From NCBI RefSeq assembly GCF_001426085.1, contig NZ_LMRR01000007.1:143903-207902 (forward strand): a stretch of 64,000 nucleotides of DNA. Reading direction: 5' to 3'. Below, piece by piece: positions 18,950 through 26,263 of this stretch. The position numbers were made by a program, and so were the translations under genes. Within the stretch, counting starts at the first letter, position 1; every line of letters begins with the position of its first letter. The notes under the pieces were generated by a model that worked only from the letters and a program-made list of their open reading frames with translations, made no database searches and was not told where the DNA came from. Source of the DNA: Rhodococcus sp. Leaf278 (GTDB lineage: Bacteria; Actinomycetota; Actinomycetes; Mycobacteriales; Mycobacteriaceae).

Positions 18950-19777
18950 TCAGCTACCGGTGAACTGAGCCGGCCGCTTCTCGAACACCGAGGTGATCGC
19001 CTCGGTGAGGTCGTGCGAGGCGAGGAAAGCGGCATTCCAGGCGGCGACGTATCGCAGCGAGTCGTCGACACCGGAGGAGCGGGAGTGGTCCAGTACGGTC
19101 TTGATGCCCTGCACCACCAGCGGCGGATTGGCGGCAATGGCCGCGGCGCACTCACGGGCGGCGGCGAGGGTGGCATCGTGATCCTCGAACACCTCGTTGA
19201 CCAGGCCGATCTTCTCGGCGCGGGCCGCGTCGATGTCCTTACCTGTCAACGCGAGCTCGCGGAGGTGGCCGTCGCCGATGATCGCGGGGAGCCGGGCCAG
19301 AGACCCCATGTCGGCGACGATCGCCACTCGTACTTCTCGCACGCTGAATTTCGCGTCGGCGCTGGCGTATCGCACGTCGGCAGCGGTGATGAGGTCGACG
19401 CCACCGCCGATGCACCAACCTTGGATCGCGGCGACGACCGGCTTGCGGCAATCCGCGACGGCGTTGATCGCCTTCTGCATCGTCTTGATGGTGTCGTGGA
19501 AGGACGTTCGCGGACCGGCCAACGCCTTGTCCGCCATGAGAGGACCGAACGTGCCTGCCATCGCGGCCAGATCCAGTCCGTAGGTGAAGTTCTTGCCGGA
19601 GCCTGCGAGCACCACTGCCCGAACCTCGGGGTCGGCGTCGAGCTGCGTGAACAGCTCGGTGCTCTCGGTCCAGAAGTCGGGGCCCATTGCGTTGCCCTTG
19701 CCGGGCCCGAGGAGTGTCACTTGCGCGATGTGGTCCGCGATCTCCACGGAGAAAGCTTTCCAGGTACGTTCCGTCAT
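18950..19777 (-). CDS. Crotonase family enzyme, dienoyl-CoA isomerase type
   Basis: A 275-aa enoyl-CoA hydratase/isomerase superfamily protein. The oxyanion-hole segments are GKNFTYGLDL and QGWCIGGGVDL. Three acidic residues, Asp128, Glu148 and Asp156, have the spacing (20 and 8) of the catalytic residues of delta3,5-delta2,4-dienoyl-CoA isomerase (ECH1), and REVRVAIVADMGSLARLP resembles that enzyme more than a simple hydratase. It likely isomerises dienoyl-CoAs from unsaturated fatty acids with odd-position double bonds. Its stop lies one base before the MarR start. Confidence 0.85.
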   Translation of the reverse strand: MTERTWKAFSVEIADHIAQVTLLGPGKGNAMGPDFWTESTELFTQLDADPEVRAVVLAGSGKNFTYGLDLAAMAGTFGPLMADKALAGPRTSFHDTIKTMQKAINAVADCRKPVVAAIQGWCIGGGVDLITAADVRYASADAKFSVREVRVAIVADMGSLARLPAIIGDGHLRELALTGKDIDAARAEKIGLVNEVFEDHDATLAAARECAAAIAANPPLVVQGIKTVLDHSRSSGVDDSLRYVAAWNAAFLASHDLTEAITSVFEKRPAQFTGS

Positions 19778-19896
19778 GGTTGCGAGCCTAGCGGGATCGC
19801 CGAAGATTGCCGCACCGCATGTTACGGCGCGTAACGTCTGCGCTAAGTCCCTGCTCAGCTCTGGTATGTGCAGCGCAGTCGGCCCACTATCTACAC

Positions 19897-20394
19897 ATGC
19901 TGATGCACCAGGGACTGGGACTCGAGACGTTCAACGACCTGCCGCGTCGCAAGGCAGTGCATGCGCTGTACGAGTGTTGCTGCTCGGTGGCGTGGGCGTC
20001 CAGGGTGGCCGACGGCCGCAGCTATCGCTCTCGCGCCGACCTGTTCTCCGCAGCCGACGCCGAACTGGCCGAGCTGTCGGACGGCGACATCGATGCACTG
20101 GCAGCGACGTTGCCGGAGCCCGGCAAGGTGTGTGCGGCCATGGATTCGGACACCCGCGGAGCGCTGGTCACGGCTGCTCGCGCCTACGACGAGCGATTCG
20201 GATTTCCGTACGTTGCCAGTGTGATGTTCGGACCCGAGGGGTTCGAGCCGCGCGAGATCTTGGTGGACCTGGGACACCGACTAGACAACGACGACCGGAC
20301 CGAGCGCAAGATCATGCGTAACGAACTCGCGGAGATCAACCACATTCGACTGAACCGTCTTTTGGGCCCCGAGGGTGGTTGGCCTCGGTACTGA
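19897..20394 (+). CDS. OHCU decarboxylase-like protein lacking the HPRIG motif
   Basis: A 165-aa protein of the 2-oxo-4-hydroxy-4-carboxy-5-ureidoimidazoline (OHCU) decarboxylase fold, seen from FNDLPRRKAVHAL, CCCSVAWA, RAYDERFGFPYV and a C-terminal Glu/Ile/Arg-rich helix. True OHCU decarboxylases carry HPRIG with a catalytic His and a downstream Glu-Gln motif. Here that region reads LPEPGK and SDTRGAL, so both residues are missing. It is probably not an active decarboxylase of the uric acid pathway. ATG 19897 or 19903 may be the start; no strong ribosome site is seen. Confidence 0.72.
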   Translation: MLMHQGLGLETFNDLPRRKAVHALYECCCSVAWASRVADGRSYRSRADLFSAADAELAELSDGDIDALAATLPEPGKVCAAMDSDTRGALVTAARAYDERFGFPYVASVMFGPEGFEPREILVDLGHRLDNDDRTERKIMRNELAEINHIRLNRLLGPEGGWPRY

Positions 20395-20415
20395 AAATTC
20401 GAAACTACCGAGCTT

Positions 20416-20640
20416 TCAGCCGAACAGGCCGACGACGCGACCGATCAATCCACCGGCGATCACAATGGCCAGCAATGCCACGATGCAGATGATCGCGATC
20501 GGCATGACCCGGCTGCGCTGCGGCGGTTCGTGATTCGGTCCACCGACTGCTGTCTCGGCTGGAGGAGTGTCGCCCGGCGTCACGCCACCGCCTGGTTCGA
20601 GGCCGGCAGTCTCATCGGGATCGGGATTCTGAGCAGTCAT
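20416..20640 (-). CDS. Small membrane protein, DUF6480-like
   Basis: A 74-aa protein with a hydrophilic, Pro/Gly/Glu-rich N-terminal half and one membrane helix near the C-terminus (about residues 47-68). This layout fits the small actinobacterial DUF6480 family. It converges with the OHCU-like gene (21 bp apart) and follows the TetR gene in the same direction. Function unknown. Confidence 0.7.
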   Translation of the reverse strand: MTAQNPDPDETAGLEPGGGVTPGDTPPAETAVGGPNHEPPQRSRVMPIAIICIVALLAIVIAGGLIGRVVGLFG

Positions 20641-20668
20641 GTTCTCGTAGTACCCGGTCGCTCTTCCC

Positions 20669-21313
20669 TCAATCGAGATGTGCTCTAGCTATCGCTCCGG
20701 CGAACAGTTCGGATACCGCGTCGGCGATCACGCCCTCGTCGATGTCTTCCGGATCCACCGAGTGTTCGACGGCCAATCCGGAGATCAGGGCCGTCAGTGA
20801 CGTCGCGACGCGTCGGGCATCGAACTTCTCGCCGACGCCCCACTGGTCCGCGCGTTCGGCAATCAGTCGTTCGAGCTCGCGCCGCAGCGCTCGACGGTCG
20901 GTGCGGTAGCGCTCGGCGACGGCCGGGTCGCGTCCGGCGAGGATGCCGAACTCGACGGTCAGCAGCGGCCAGCGGGGTTCGGCGACCACCCACGAGGCGA
21001 TCTCGTTACCGCCCGCTCCTGCTGCCGCGCCGGAGTCCAGATCGGAAATGTGGGCCAGCACGCGGGCCGCGAGGTCGAGTGAGCGTTTGGCGAGCAACTC
21101 GGCGAACAGCGCTTGTTTGGACTCGAAGTTCGAGTACACGGCCCCCTTGGTGAAGCCGGCGCGATTCGCGATATCTGCCAGTTTGGCTGCAGCGTAACCT
21201 TTTTCGGTGAACTCATCGGCAGCGGCGGCGAGCAATCGGTCTTGTACGTCGGCTCGCTGCGGTCGTCGCTGCGACTGTGTCGGCCCCCACTTTTCTTGCT
21301 CCTCGGCAATCAC
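20669..21313 (-). CDS. TetR family repressor
   Basis: A 214-aa TetR regulator. The DNA-binding helix-turn-helix is clear (LADIANRAGFTKGAVYSNFESKQALFAELL, about residues 43-72). The C-terminal ligand domain has no recognised relatives. The GTG at 21313 is preferred because it directly abuts a concentric palindrome (21314-21344); the longer in-frame ATG at 21349 would put the operator inside the gene. It is divergent from the membrane protein-allantoicase pair, which it probably represses together with itself. Confidence 0.86.
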   Translation of the reverse strand: MIAEEQEKWGPTQSQRRPQRADVQDRLLAAAADEFTEKGYAAAKLADIANRAGFTKGAVYSNFESKQALFAELLAKRSLDLAARVLAHISDLDSGAAAGAGGNEIASWVVAEPRWPLLTVEFGILAGRDPAVAERYRTDRRALRRELERLIAERADQWGVGEKFDARRVATSLTALISGLAVEHSVDPEDIDEGVIADAVSELFAGAIARAHLD

Positions 21314-21344
21314 GATACCTAGAGTATTGAATACCTCGGGTATC
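21314..21344. promoter_or_regulatory. TetR operator (concentric palindrome)
   Basis: GATACC (21314-21319) and GGTATC (21339-21344) enclose the inner palindrome GTATT-G-AATAC (21324-21334); both are centred on base 21329. It lies between the divergent TetR and membrane protein genes, exactly where an autoregulated TetR operator is expected. Confidence 0.72.
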
Positions 21345-21385
21345 GACAAGGCTCGCGGGTCTCGACACGGTTCAGGAGTTCACTC

Positions 21386-22390
21386 ATGCGCAAGATGTCA
21401 CTGCTCGCCGCCGCAGTCCTGGTGCTGCAGCTCGGATTCATCCTCAGCTACGTCTCGGCGTTCCATCAGCCGACGCCACACGCAATCCCGATCGCGGTGG
21501 TGACCGAAAGCGGCCTCCCGGAAGGACTCGATCAGCAGACTGCCGATCGTCTCGACGCCATCGACGGCGCGCCGCTCGACGCACGCACCGCAGCCGATAC
21601 CGCCGAGGTCCGCTCGCTGCTCCGCGACCGGGACATCATCGGGGCCTTCGTCGTCGGTGCGAACGGAACGGACACGCTCATCACCGCCGGCGCGGCAGGT
21701 AGTTCCGAGGCCACCGCCTTGCAATCGATCTTCAGCGAGGTGGAATCCGCACAGGGCCGTCAGTTCGTGGTTCGCGACGAGATCCCGGTCGGAGTGCACG
21801 ACAACCGAGGGTTGACCGGTTTCTACCTCTCGGTCGGCTGGGTCGTCGGCGGCTATCTGCTGGCCGCTGCCTTCGGTTTACTGATCGGGGCACCGTCCTC
21901 GCGTCGCGAAACCTGCATTCAGGTCGGCATTCTCGCGGTGTACGCCCTCGCCTCCGGTGCGCTCGGAGCGTTCCTCACCACCCACGTTCTGGGAACCTTT
22001 GCCGGTCACTGGTTCCCACTCACCCTGCTGGGTACCGGCGTGGTCTTCGCCACCGGGCTGGTCACCATGGGTCTGCGCGCCCTGATCGGTGTGGCCGCGG
22101 TTCCCGCCGCGATCGTATTGTTCGTGATCCTCGGAAACCCCAGCGCAGGAGGAGCTTTCGGGGCCGAGGTGCTGCCATCGCTCTACGCGTCGATCGGGCG
22201 CTGGATCACCCCCGGCATCGGCACCGAGGGCGTGCGCAGCATCGTGTACTTCTCCGGCACGGGGCTGGGGCAGCCGGCACTCGGACTGGCGCTCTACATC
22301 CTGGTCGGGGTGGCACTCCTGAGCGCCGCGGCACTGCGGCGTCGGCGTGCACACAACCCGGTGAGCTCACGCGAGACCAGTAAAGTGTGA
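21386..22390 (+). CDS. DUF3533/YhgE-like membrane protein
   Basis: A 334-aa protein with one N-terminal membrane helix (about 5-24), an extracytoplasmic domain of about 125 residues, and then about six membrane helices (residues 150-320). This layout resembles the DUF3533/ABC-2-type permease-like export proteins. No ATPase is nearby. It is divergent from a TetR gene across a palindromic operator, a common arrangement for efflux functions, and allantoicase starts 4 bp after its stop. Confidence 0.72.
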   Translation: MRKMSLLAAAVLVLQLGFILSYVSAFHQPTPHAIPIAVVTESGLPEGLDQQTADRLDAIDGAPLDARTAADTAEVRSLLRDRDIIGAFVVGANGTDTLITAGAAGSSEATALQSIFSEVESAQGRQFVVRDEIPVGVHDNRGLTGFYLSVGWVVGGYLLAAAFGLLIGAPSSRRETCIQVGILAVYALASGALGAFLTTHVLGTFAGHWFPLTLLGTGVVFATGLVTMGLRALIGVAAVPAAIVLFVILGNPSAGGAFGAEVLPSLYASIGRWITPGIGTEGVRSIVYFSGTGLGQPALGLALYILVGVALLSAAALRRRRAHNPVSSRETSKV

Positions 22391-22394
22391 TCCC

Positions 22395-23369
22395 ATGACT
22401 GCCACCTTCCCCCTGCCACTGCCCGATCTCGCCGTCCGCACTCTCGGAGGCGCAGTCGTGTGGGCGAACGACGAGACGTTCGCGGAGAAGGAGAATCTCG
22501 TCAGCCCGGGCAAAGCCGACTATTCGACGGCGACGTTCGGGCACAAGGGACAGATCTACGACGGTTGGGAGACGCGGCGGCGACGCGAGGCCGGATACGA
22601 CGAGGCCATCGTGCGTCTCGGGGCACCCGGCGTCGTCTCGGCGATCGTCGTCGACACCTCGTGGTTCACCGGCAACTATCCACCGGAGATTTCGATCGAG
22701 GCCGCCGAGGTCGAGGGGTTTCTGTCGCCGGACGAGCTACGCACGCAGACCGAGTGGACCACCATCGTCGCGCGTAGTCCGGTCAACGGTGACAGCGAGA
22801 ACCGATTTCAGGTCACCTCCGACGCCCGCTGGACGCATGTGAAGCTGTCGATCTATCCCGATGGCGGAGTGGCTCGCCTGCGGGTCCTCGGACGCGGCAA
22901 GCCCGACCCCAAATTCCTCGCGGCCGGCCCGGTCGACCTGGCCGCCCTCGAGAACGGTGCCCACGTCTCGGCGTGTTCCAACATGTTCTACAGCTCCCCC
23001 AACAATCTGCTGTTCCCCGGTCCTCCGCGGTCGATGGGCGAGGGCTGGGAGACCTCGCGCCGACGCAACGACGCGAACGACTGGGTCCAGGTGCAGTTGG
23101 CGGGTGCCGGACTCATTCGGCTCGCAGAGCTCGACACCACGTGCTTCCTCGGCAACGCGCCGGGTGCCGCATCGTTGCGCGGCCGACTCGGGGACGGCGA
23201 GTGGATCGAGCTGTTGCCACGAACGACGTTGCAGCCCGACACCCGGCATCGCTTCGTACTCGACCACGACACTCCGGTTTCGGAGGTTCGACTCGACATC
23301 TTTCCCGACGGCGGCATGGCGCGATTGAGACTGTTCGGTGATCTCGCGGGAGTGGAGCCTGCGGAATGA
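22395..23369 (+). CDS. alc: Allantoicase
   Basis: A 324-aa protein with the two repeated jelly-roll allantoicase domains: KGQIYDGWETRRRREAGYDEAIVRLGAPG with VVDTSWFTGNYPPEISIEA in the first half, and GEGWETSRRRNDANDWVQVQLAG with LDTTCFLGNAPGAASLRG in the second. It hydrolyses allantoate to ureidoglycolate and urea. It begins 4 bp after the membrane protein gene, so it may be controlled by the upstream TetR. No uricase or allantoinase gene lies in the window. Confidence 0.92.
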   Translation: MTATFPLPLPDLAVRTLGGAVVWANDETFAEKENLVSPGKADYSTATFGHKGQIYDGWETRRRREAGYDEAIVRLGAPGVVSAIVVDTSWFTGNYPPEISIEAAEVEGFLSPDELRTQTEWTTIVARSPVNGDSENRFQVTSDARWTHVKLSIYPDGGVARLRVLGRGKPDPKFLAAGPVDLAALENGAHVSACSNMFYSSPNNLLFPGPPRSMGEGWETSRRRNDANDWVQVQLAGAGLIRLAELDTTCFLGNAPGAASLRGRLGDGEWIELLPRTTLQPDTRHRFVLDHDTPVSEVRLDIFPDGGMARLRLFGDLAGVEPAE

Positions 23370-23422
23370 CCCAGTTAAGCAAGCTCTCTGCGTAAACGGC
23401 GTCGGGGCAATAGCATTGGCTC

Positions 23423-23896
23423 ATGTCCCGGCTACTTCATCCGAATGCAGCCCATGTTGCCGACACTCTGATTTCCCGTGGTCATCACGGGGTGGTGGTG
23501 AACAGTCCGGAGGGCACCCACACCGCCGCCGATGCCGCTGCGGCACTCGGCGTCGAGGTGGGTGCGATCGTGAAGTCGATGGTGTTTCTACTCGACGACG
23601 AGCCGGTGTTGTTGCTCGTGTCCGGAGCCCACAACGTGCACCTCGAGCACACGGGTGAGCGCCTCGGTGGCAGGCTGGCGCGGGCCGATCTCGACACGGC
23701 AAAACACGCGACCGGGCAGCCGATTGGTGGTATCGCCCCGGTCGGTCACCCCACGAACCTGGATACGTTCGTGGATCAGGATCTGGCCGGGTTCGCCGAG
23801 GTGTGGGCCGCGGCCGGCCACATCAACACGATTTTTCGGTCCACGTACACCGAGTTGTTGCGGATCACCGCAGGCTTGGCGATCGACGTGACCTGA
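23423..23896 (+). CDS. YbaK/EbsC family aminoacyl-tRNA deacylase
   Basis: A 157-aa protein of the YbaK/ProX-like editing domain family, which removes mischarged amino acids from tRNA. The conserved lysine is in the AIVKSMVF segment and the GGIAPVGH loop is the family signature. No synthetase domain is fused, so it would act in trans. It starts at an ATG 53 bp downstream of allantoicase. Confidence 0.87.
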   Translation: MSRLLHPNAAHVADTLISRGHHGVVVNSPEGTHTAADAAAALGVEVGAIVKSMVFLLDDEPVLLLVSGAHNVHLEHTGERLGGRLARADLDTAKHATGQPIGGIAPVGHPTNLDTFVDQDLAGFAEVWAAAGHINTIFRSTYTELLRITAGLAIDVT

Positions 23897-23914
23897 CCCC
23901 GCCGACGTCGAACC

Positions 23915-24418
23915 TCAGGATGCGAGCGTGGGTGCGATGCTCGATGCGCCGAGGACCTCGTCGACCGTGTCGACGTCGAACCGAGTGCCGCGAGCGCCGA
24001 GCAGCGGCAGAACCCCGGAGCTCAGCAATGTCGACTGCCGATTCACGTCGTCGTGGACCTGCAGCGTCACCCCGTCGGCGACGTCGGCTGCGGTGACGTC
24101 GGAGATCAGACTGGCCAACCCCGACGGCGTGCCGACGTAGCGGATGGACGACGGGCTGATCGGCGCGTCCAGCCCGCCGAACTCACGGCGAGCCGTCCGC
24201 GCATCGGCCGCGATGTGTACCTCGAGGTCGAGGAACACCGCCGTGCTGTCGGCCGACTCGCCGCGCTCGACGGCTTCGGCGCGTAGCCGCGCGCGTTGCT
24301 GCTGCGCTTCCCGCAGGTCTGAGGCTTGGATCCGGACAATGTTCGCATCCGGACCCACGGTCAGTTCGGACCAGATCTCATCGAATTCGACGGCGATGCG
24401 AGTGTGGTTGTGCGACAT
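23915..24418 (-). CDS. Lone C-terminal luciferase-like (LLM) domain protein
   Basis: A 167-aa protein that resembles only the C-terminal part of luciferase-like flavin monooxygenases of the NtaA/SnaA type. There is a segment of the form VRIQASDLREAQQQRARLRAEA, then VGTPSGLASLISD, then ADGVTLQVHDD and a VLPLLGARGT end. The N-terminal flavin-binding half is absent. It follows a 42-aa leader-type ORF and a SAM-riboswitch-controlled class V aminotransferase, which places it in sulfur metabolism. Whether it binds flavin or is a helper subunit is unknown. The ATG at 24418 is preferred over a frame extending upstream through the leader. Confidence 0.62.
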   Translation of the reverse strand: MSHNHTRIAVEFDEIWSELTVGPDANIVRIQASDLREAQQQRARLRAEAVERGESADSTAVFLDLEVHIAADARTARREFGGLDAPISPSSIRYVGTPSGLASLISDVTAADVADGVTLQVHDDVNRQSTLLSSGVLPLLGARGTRFDVDTVDEVLGASSIAPTLAS

Positions 24419-24435
24419 GGGTGGTGGTCCTGATT

Positions 24436-24564
24436 CTAGAAGTCGGAGAACGCATTCGGTCGGAGCGGAGCCGAAATCGAACACGAGCCGGACGCAGTGC
24501 GGCACAGATCCACATATCTGTTGCACCAGTGGCGGTTGCCCAGCCACGCGACACTCACGGTCAT
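24436..24564 (-). CDS. Putative 42-aa leader peptide (RYVDLCRTASGSC type)
   Basis: A 42-codon ORF between the class V aminotransferase stop (24574) and the LLM-domain start (24418). Its middle reads RYVDLCRTASGSC, which matches the R-x-V-D-L/F-x-R-x-x-S-x-x-C pattern of the short actinobacterial peptides usually annotated only as 'putative leader peptide' and found before sulfur genes. Four codons are Cys. It ends 17 bp before the next ATG, so translation of the two could be coupled. Recognition rests on the motif and position. Confidence 0.6.
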   Translation of the reverse strand: MTVSVAWLGNRHWCNRYVDLCRTASGSCSISAPLRPNAFSDF

Positions 24565-24573
24565 GACGCCATG

Positions 24574-25905
24574 CTAACCGTCCGAGGGGGTGCACGGGGA
24601 TCCAACCCCGGCGGCACCATCAGCAAGGTCGGGGAACGGTCTCGGGTCGGGTACGGGGTTCCACCAGCCGGCGTCCTCCGCGTAGTCCCAGTTCGGTCCC
24701 GACTCGACCAGGGCGGCGAGTGCATCGACGAGTCGGTCGACATCGGCCGAGGAACTGCCGAGACCGATGCTGGCTCGAACCGCGCCGTCCGCATGGCCCA
24801 GCCGGCGGAGCAGCGGGTGCGCGCAGAACTTTCCGTCCCGCACTCCGATGCCGTGCTCGGCGGAGAGGTACGCAGCCACCTCACCCGGGTCGCGTCCGGC
24901 CACCGTGAAGGTGACGATGCCGACGGTATCGGGCGCGTCGGCCCACACCTGCAGCAGTTCGACGCCGTCCAGATCAGCCAGGCCGCAACGCAGTCGGGAC
25001 GACAATTCGTGCTCGTGTGCCTGCAGCTCGGCGTCGTCGAATCCTGCAATGGCCTCACAGGCTGCGGCCAGTGCGGCCACTCCGAGCACGTTGGGGGTGC
25101 CGGCCTCGTGGCGCTGAGGCGCTGGGGCCCACTCCGTGTGATCGATGCTCACGCTCCGAACCGCACCGCCACCGGCCAGGTGCGGCTCACCGGCGTCGAG
25201 CCAATCACGTGTGCCCACAAGCACTCCCGCCCCGAACGGGGCGTAGAGCTTGTGCCCGGAGAAGGCGAGGTAGTCCACGCCGAGTGCCGCGATGTCTATG
25301 CGGCGATGCGGAACGAGCTGAGCACCGTCCACTGCAATCCTGGCACCGTGGCGATGCGCCAGTGCGGCGAGTTCCGCAATGGGGAGGACCTCACCAGTGA
25401 CGTTAGATGCCCCCGTGATCGCCAGCAGCGCAGCGGGTTTCGCGGCCAGTTCGGCGTCGAGACGCGCGATGGTCTCGGCCAGTGACGATGCGGCCACCAC
25501 CACTCGGCGATCGCGCCACGGAAGCAGGTTCGCATGATGCTCGATATCGAGCACAACGGTGTCGCCCGGCACACACGCAGCCAGCAGGTTGAGCGAGTCG
25601 GTGGTGTTCCGCGTGAACACCGCCACCGAATCATTCTGCGCACCAACAAAATCGGCGACAGTTACCCGAGCCTTCTCGTAGGCGGCCGTCGAGACCCGCG
25701 AGGCGTAGCCGGCACCTCGATGCACGCTCGAGTAGAACGGCAGCAGTTCCGCGATCCGATCGGTCACTGCCGCCAGGGCCGGTGCGCTGGCCGCGTAGTC
25801 GAAGTTGGCGTAGGTGCACGTGCCACCCTGAACCAGGGGTACCTGCAGATCCGTGCCCGAAACAGGGGCAAAAGGAGCACAGGGGCGGGAAAGTACAGAC
25901 GTCAT
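24574..25905 (-). CDS. Class V aminotransferase, cysteine desulfurase/selenocysteine lyase-like
   Basis: A 443-aa PLP enzyme. The PLP-binding lysine is in AFSGHKLYAPFGAGVLVG, the aspartate and histidine contacts are in VDGAQLVPHR and DIEHHANLLPW, and a C-terminal cysteine lies in RDGKFCAHPLLRRLG where desulfurases carry the catalytic Cys loop. It may release sulfur from cysteine or a related thiol. It is preceded by a promoter and SAM-IV riboswitch, so expression should fall when S-adenosylmethionine is plentiful. The ATG at 25905 has GTGAGGG about 12 nt upstream, inside a hairpin. Confidence 0.85.
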   Translation of the reverse strand: MTSVLSRPCAPFAPVSGTDLQVPLVQGGTCTYANFDYAASAPALAAVTDRIAELLPFYSSVHRGAGYASRVSTAAYEKARVTVADFVGAQNDSVAVFTRNTTDSLNLLAACVPGDTVVLDIEHHANLLPWRDRRVVVAASSLAETIARLDAELAAKPAALLAITGASNVTGEVLPIAELAALAHRHGARIAVDGAQLVPHRRIDIAALGVDYLAFSGHKLYAPFGAGVLVGTRDWLDAGEPHLAGGGAVRSVSIDHTEWAPAPQRHEAGTPNVLGVAALAAACEAIAGFDDAELQAHEHELSSRLRCGLADLDGVELLQVWADAPDTVGIVTFTVAGRDPGEVAAYLSAEHGIGVRDGKFCAHPLLRRLGHADGAVRASIGLGSSSADVDRLVDALAALVESGPNWDYAEDAGWWNPVPDPRPFPDLADGAAGVGSPCTPSDG

Positions 25906-25916
25906 GACAGATCAAG

Positions 25917-25932
25917 CCCTCACGTTCGAGGG
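25917..25932 (-). promoter_or_regulatory. SD-sequestering hairpin before the class V aminotransferase
   Basis: In the minus-strand RNA CCCTC (25928-25932) pairs with GAGGG (25917-25921) around a 6-nt loop. GAGGG is the ribosome site of the aminotransferase gene. It is a plausible expression platform for the riboswitch upstream. Confidence 0.5.
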
Positions 25933-25973
25933 ACCCGCAACCGAAGAGTTCGTGAACGAGTCCGCGCTTGCCG

Positions 25974-25989
25974 CGCCGGTTTTCCGGCG
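25974..25989 (-). terminator. Perfect hairpin right after the SAM-IV aptamer
   Basis: CGCCGG-TTTT-CCGGCG (plus strand) is a perfect 6-bp stem with a 4-nt loop directly 3' of the aptamer on the minus strand. It may be part of the expression platform or an attenuation hairpin. Confidence 0.4.
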
Positions 25990-25990
25990 T

Positions 25991-26074
25991 CAGCCTGGTC
26001 GTCACCCGGAGCACCCCACCGCGAAGGAGGGTTGCCGACCAGCAAGCCGGGGCTTGATGCTGGTACTCGTGACC
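25991..26074 (-). ncRNA. SAM-IV riboswitch
   Basis: The minus strand begins GGTCACGAGTACCAGC and continues with ATCAAGCCCCGGCTTGCTGG, CGGCAACCCTCC, CGCGGTGGGGTGC and CCGGGTGACGACC. This order of elements matches the actinobacterial SAM-IV (SAM-I related) aptamer: outer stem GGTC/GACC, the GCCCCGGCTTGCTGG helix, the GGCAACCCTCC core and the pseudoknot-forming GGGGTGC. It lies 86 nt before the class V aminotransferase start and downstream of a clear promoter. Confidence 0.88.
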
Positions 26075-26083
26075 GTGGGCAGA

Positions 26084-26113
26084 ACCATTGCAAACCCGCT
26101 GCAGTTTTGTCAA
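26084..26113 (-). promoter_or_regulatory. Promoter of the SAM-IV riboswitch transcript
   Basis: On the minus strand a consensus TTGACA (26108-26113) and AATGGT (26084-26089) are separated by 18 nt and precede the aptamer by 9 nt. This is a good primary-sigma-factor promoter placing the transcript start at the riboswitch 5' end. The remainder of the 358-bp gap up to the NRPS-like gene (26114-26263) shows no further feature I can name and should hold that gene's promoter. Confidence 0.65.
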
Positions 26114-26263
26114 GCCGGGACTCACACGTCTGCAGCAGTAGGATTTCCGCGGTAGGAGCGTGCGCTCGTTCACCTGCTGGCAAACAGAACGTGAGATAAC
26201 CAACGGCGCTGCTGCTCGCCAGCACTACAGAGTCACTTGCCAACGAACGAGAAGGACGCCCGG

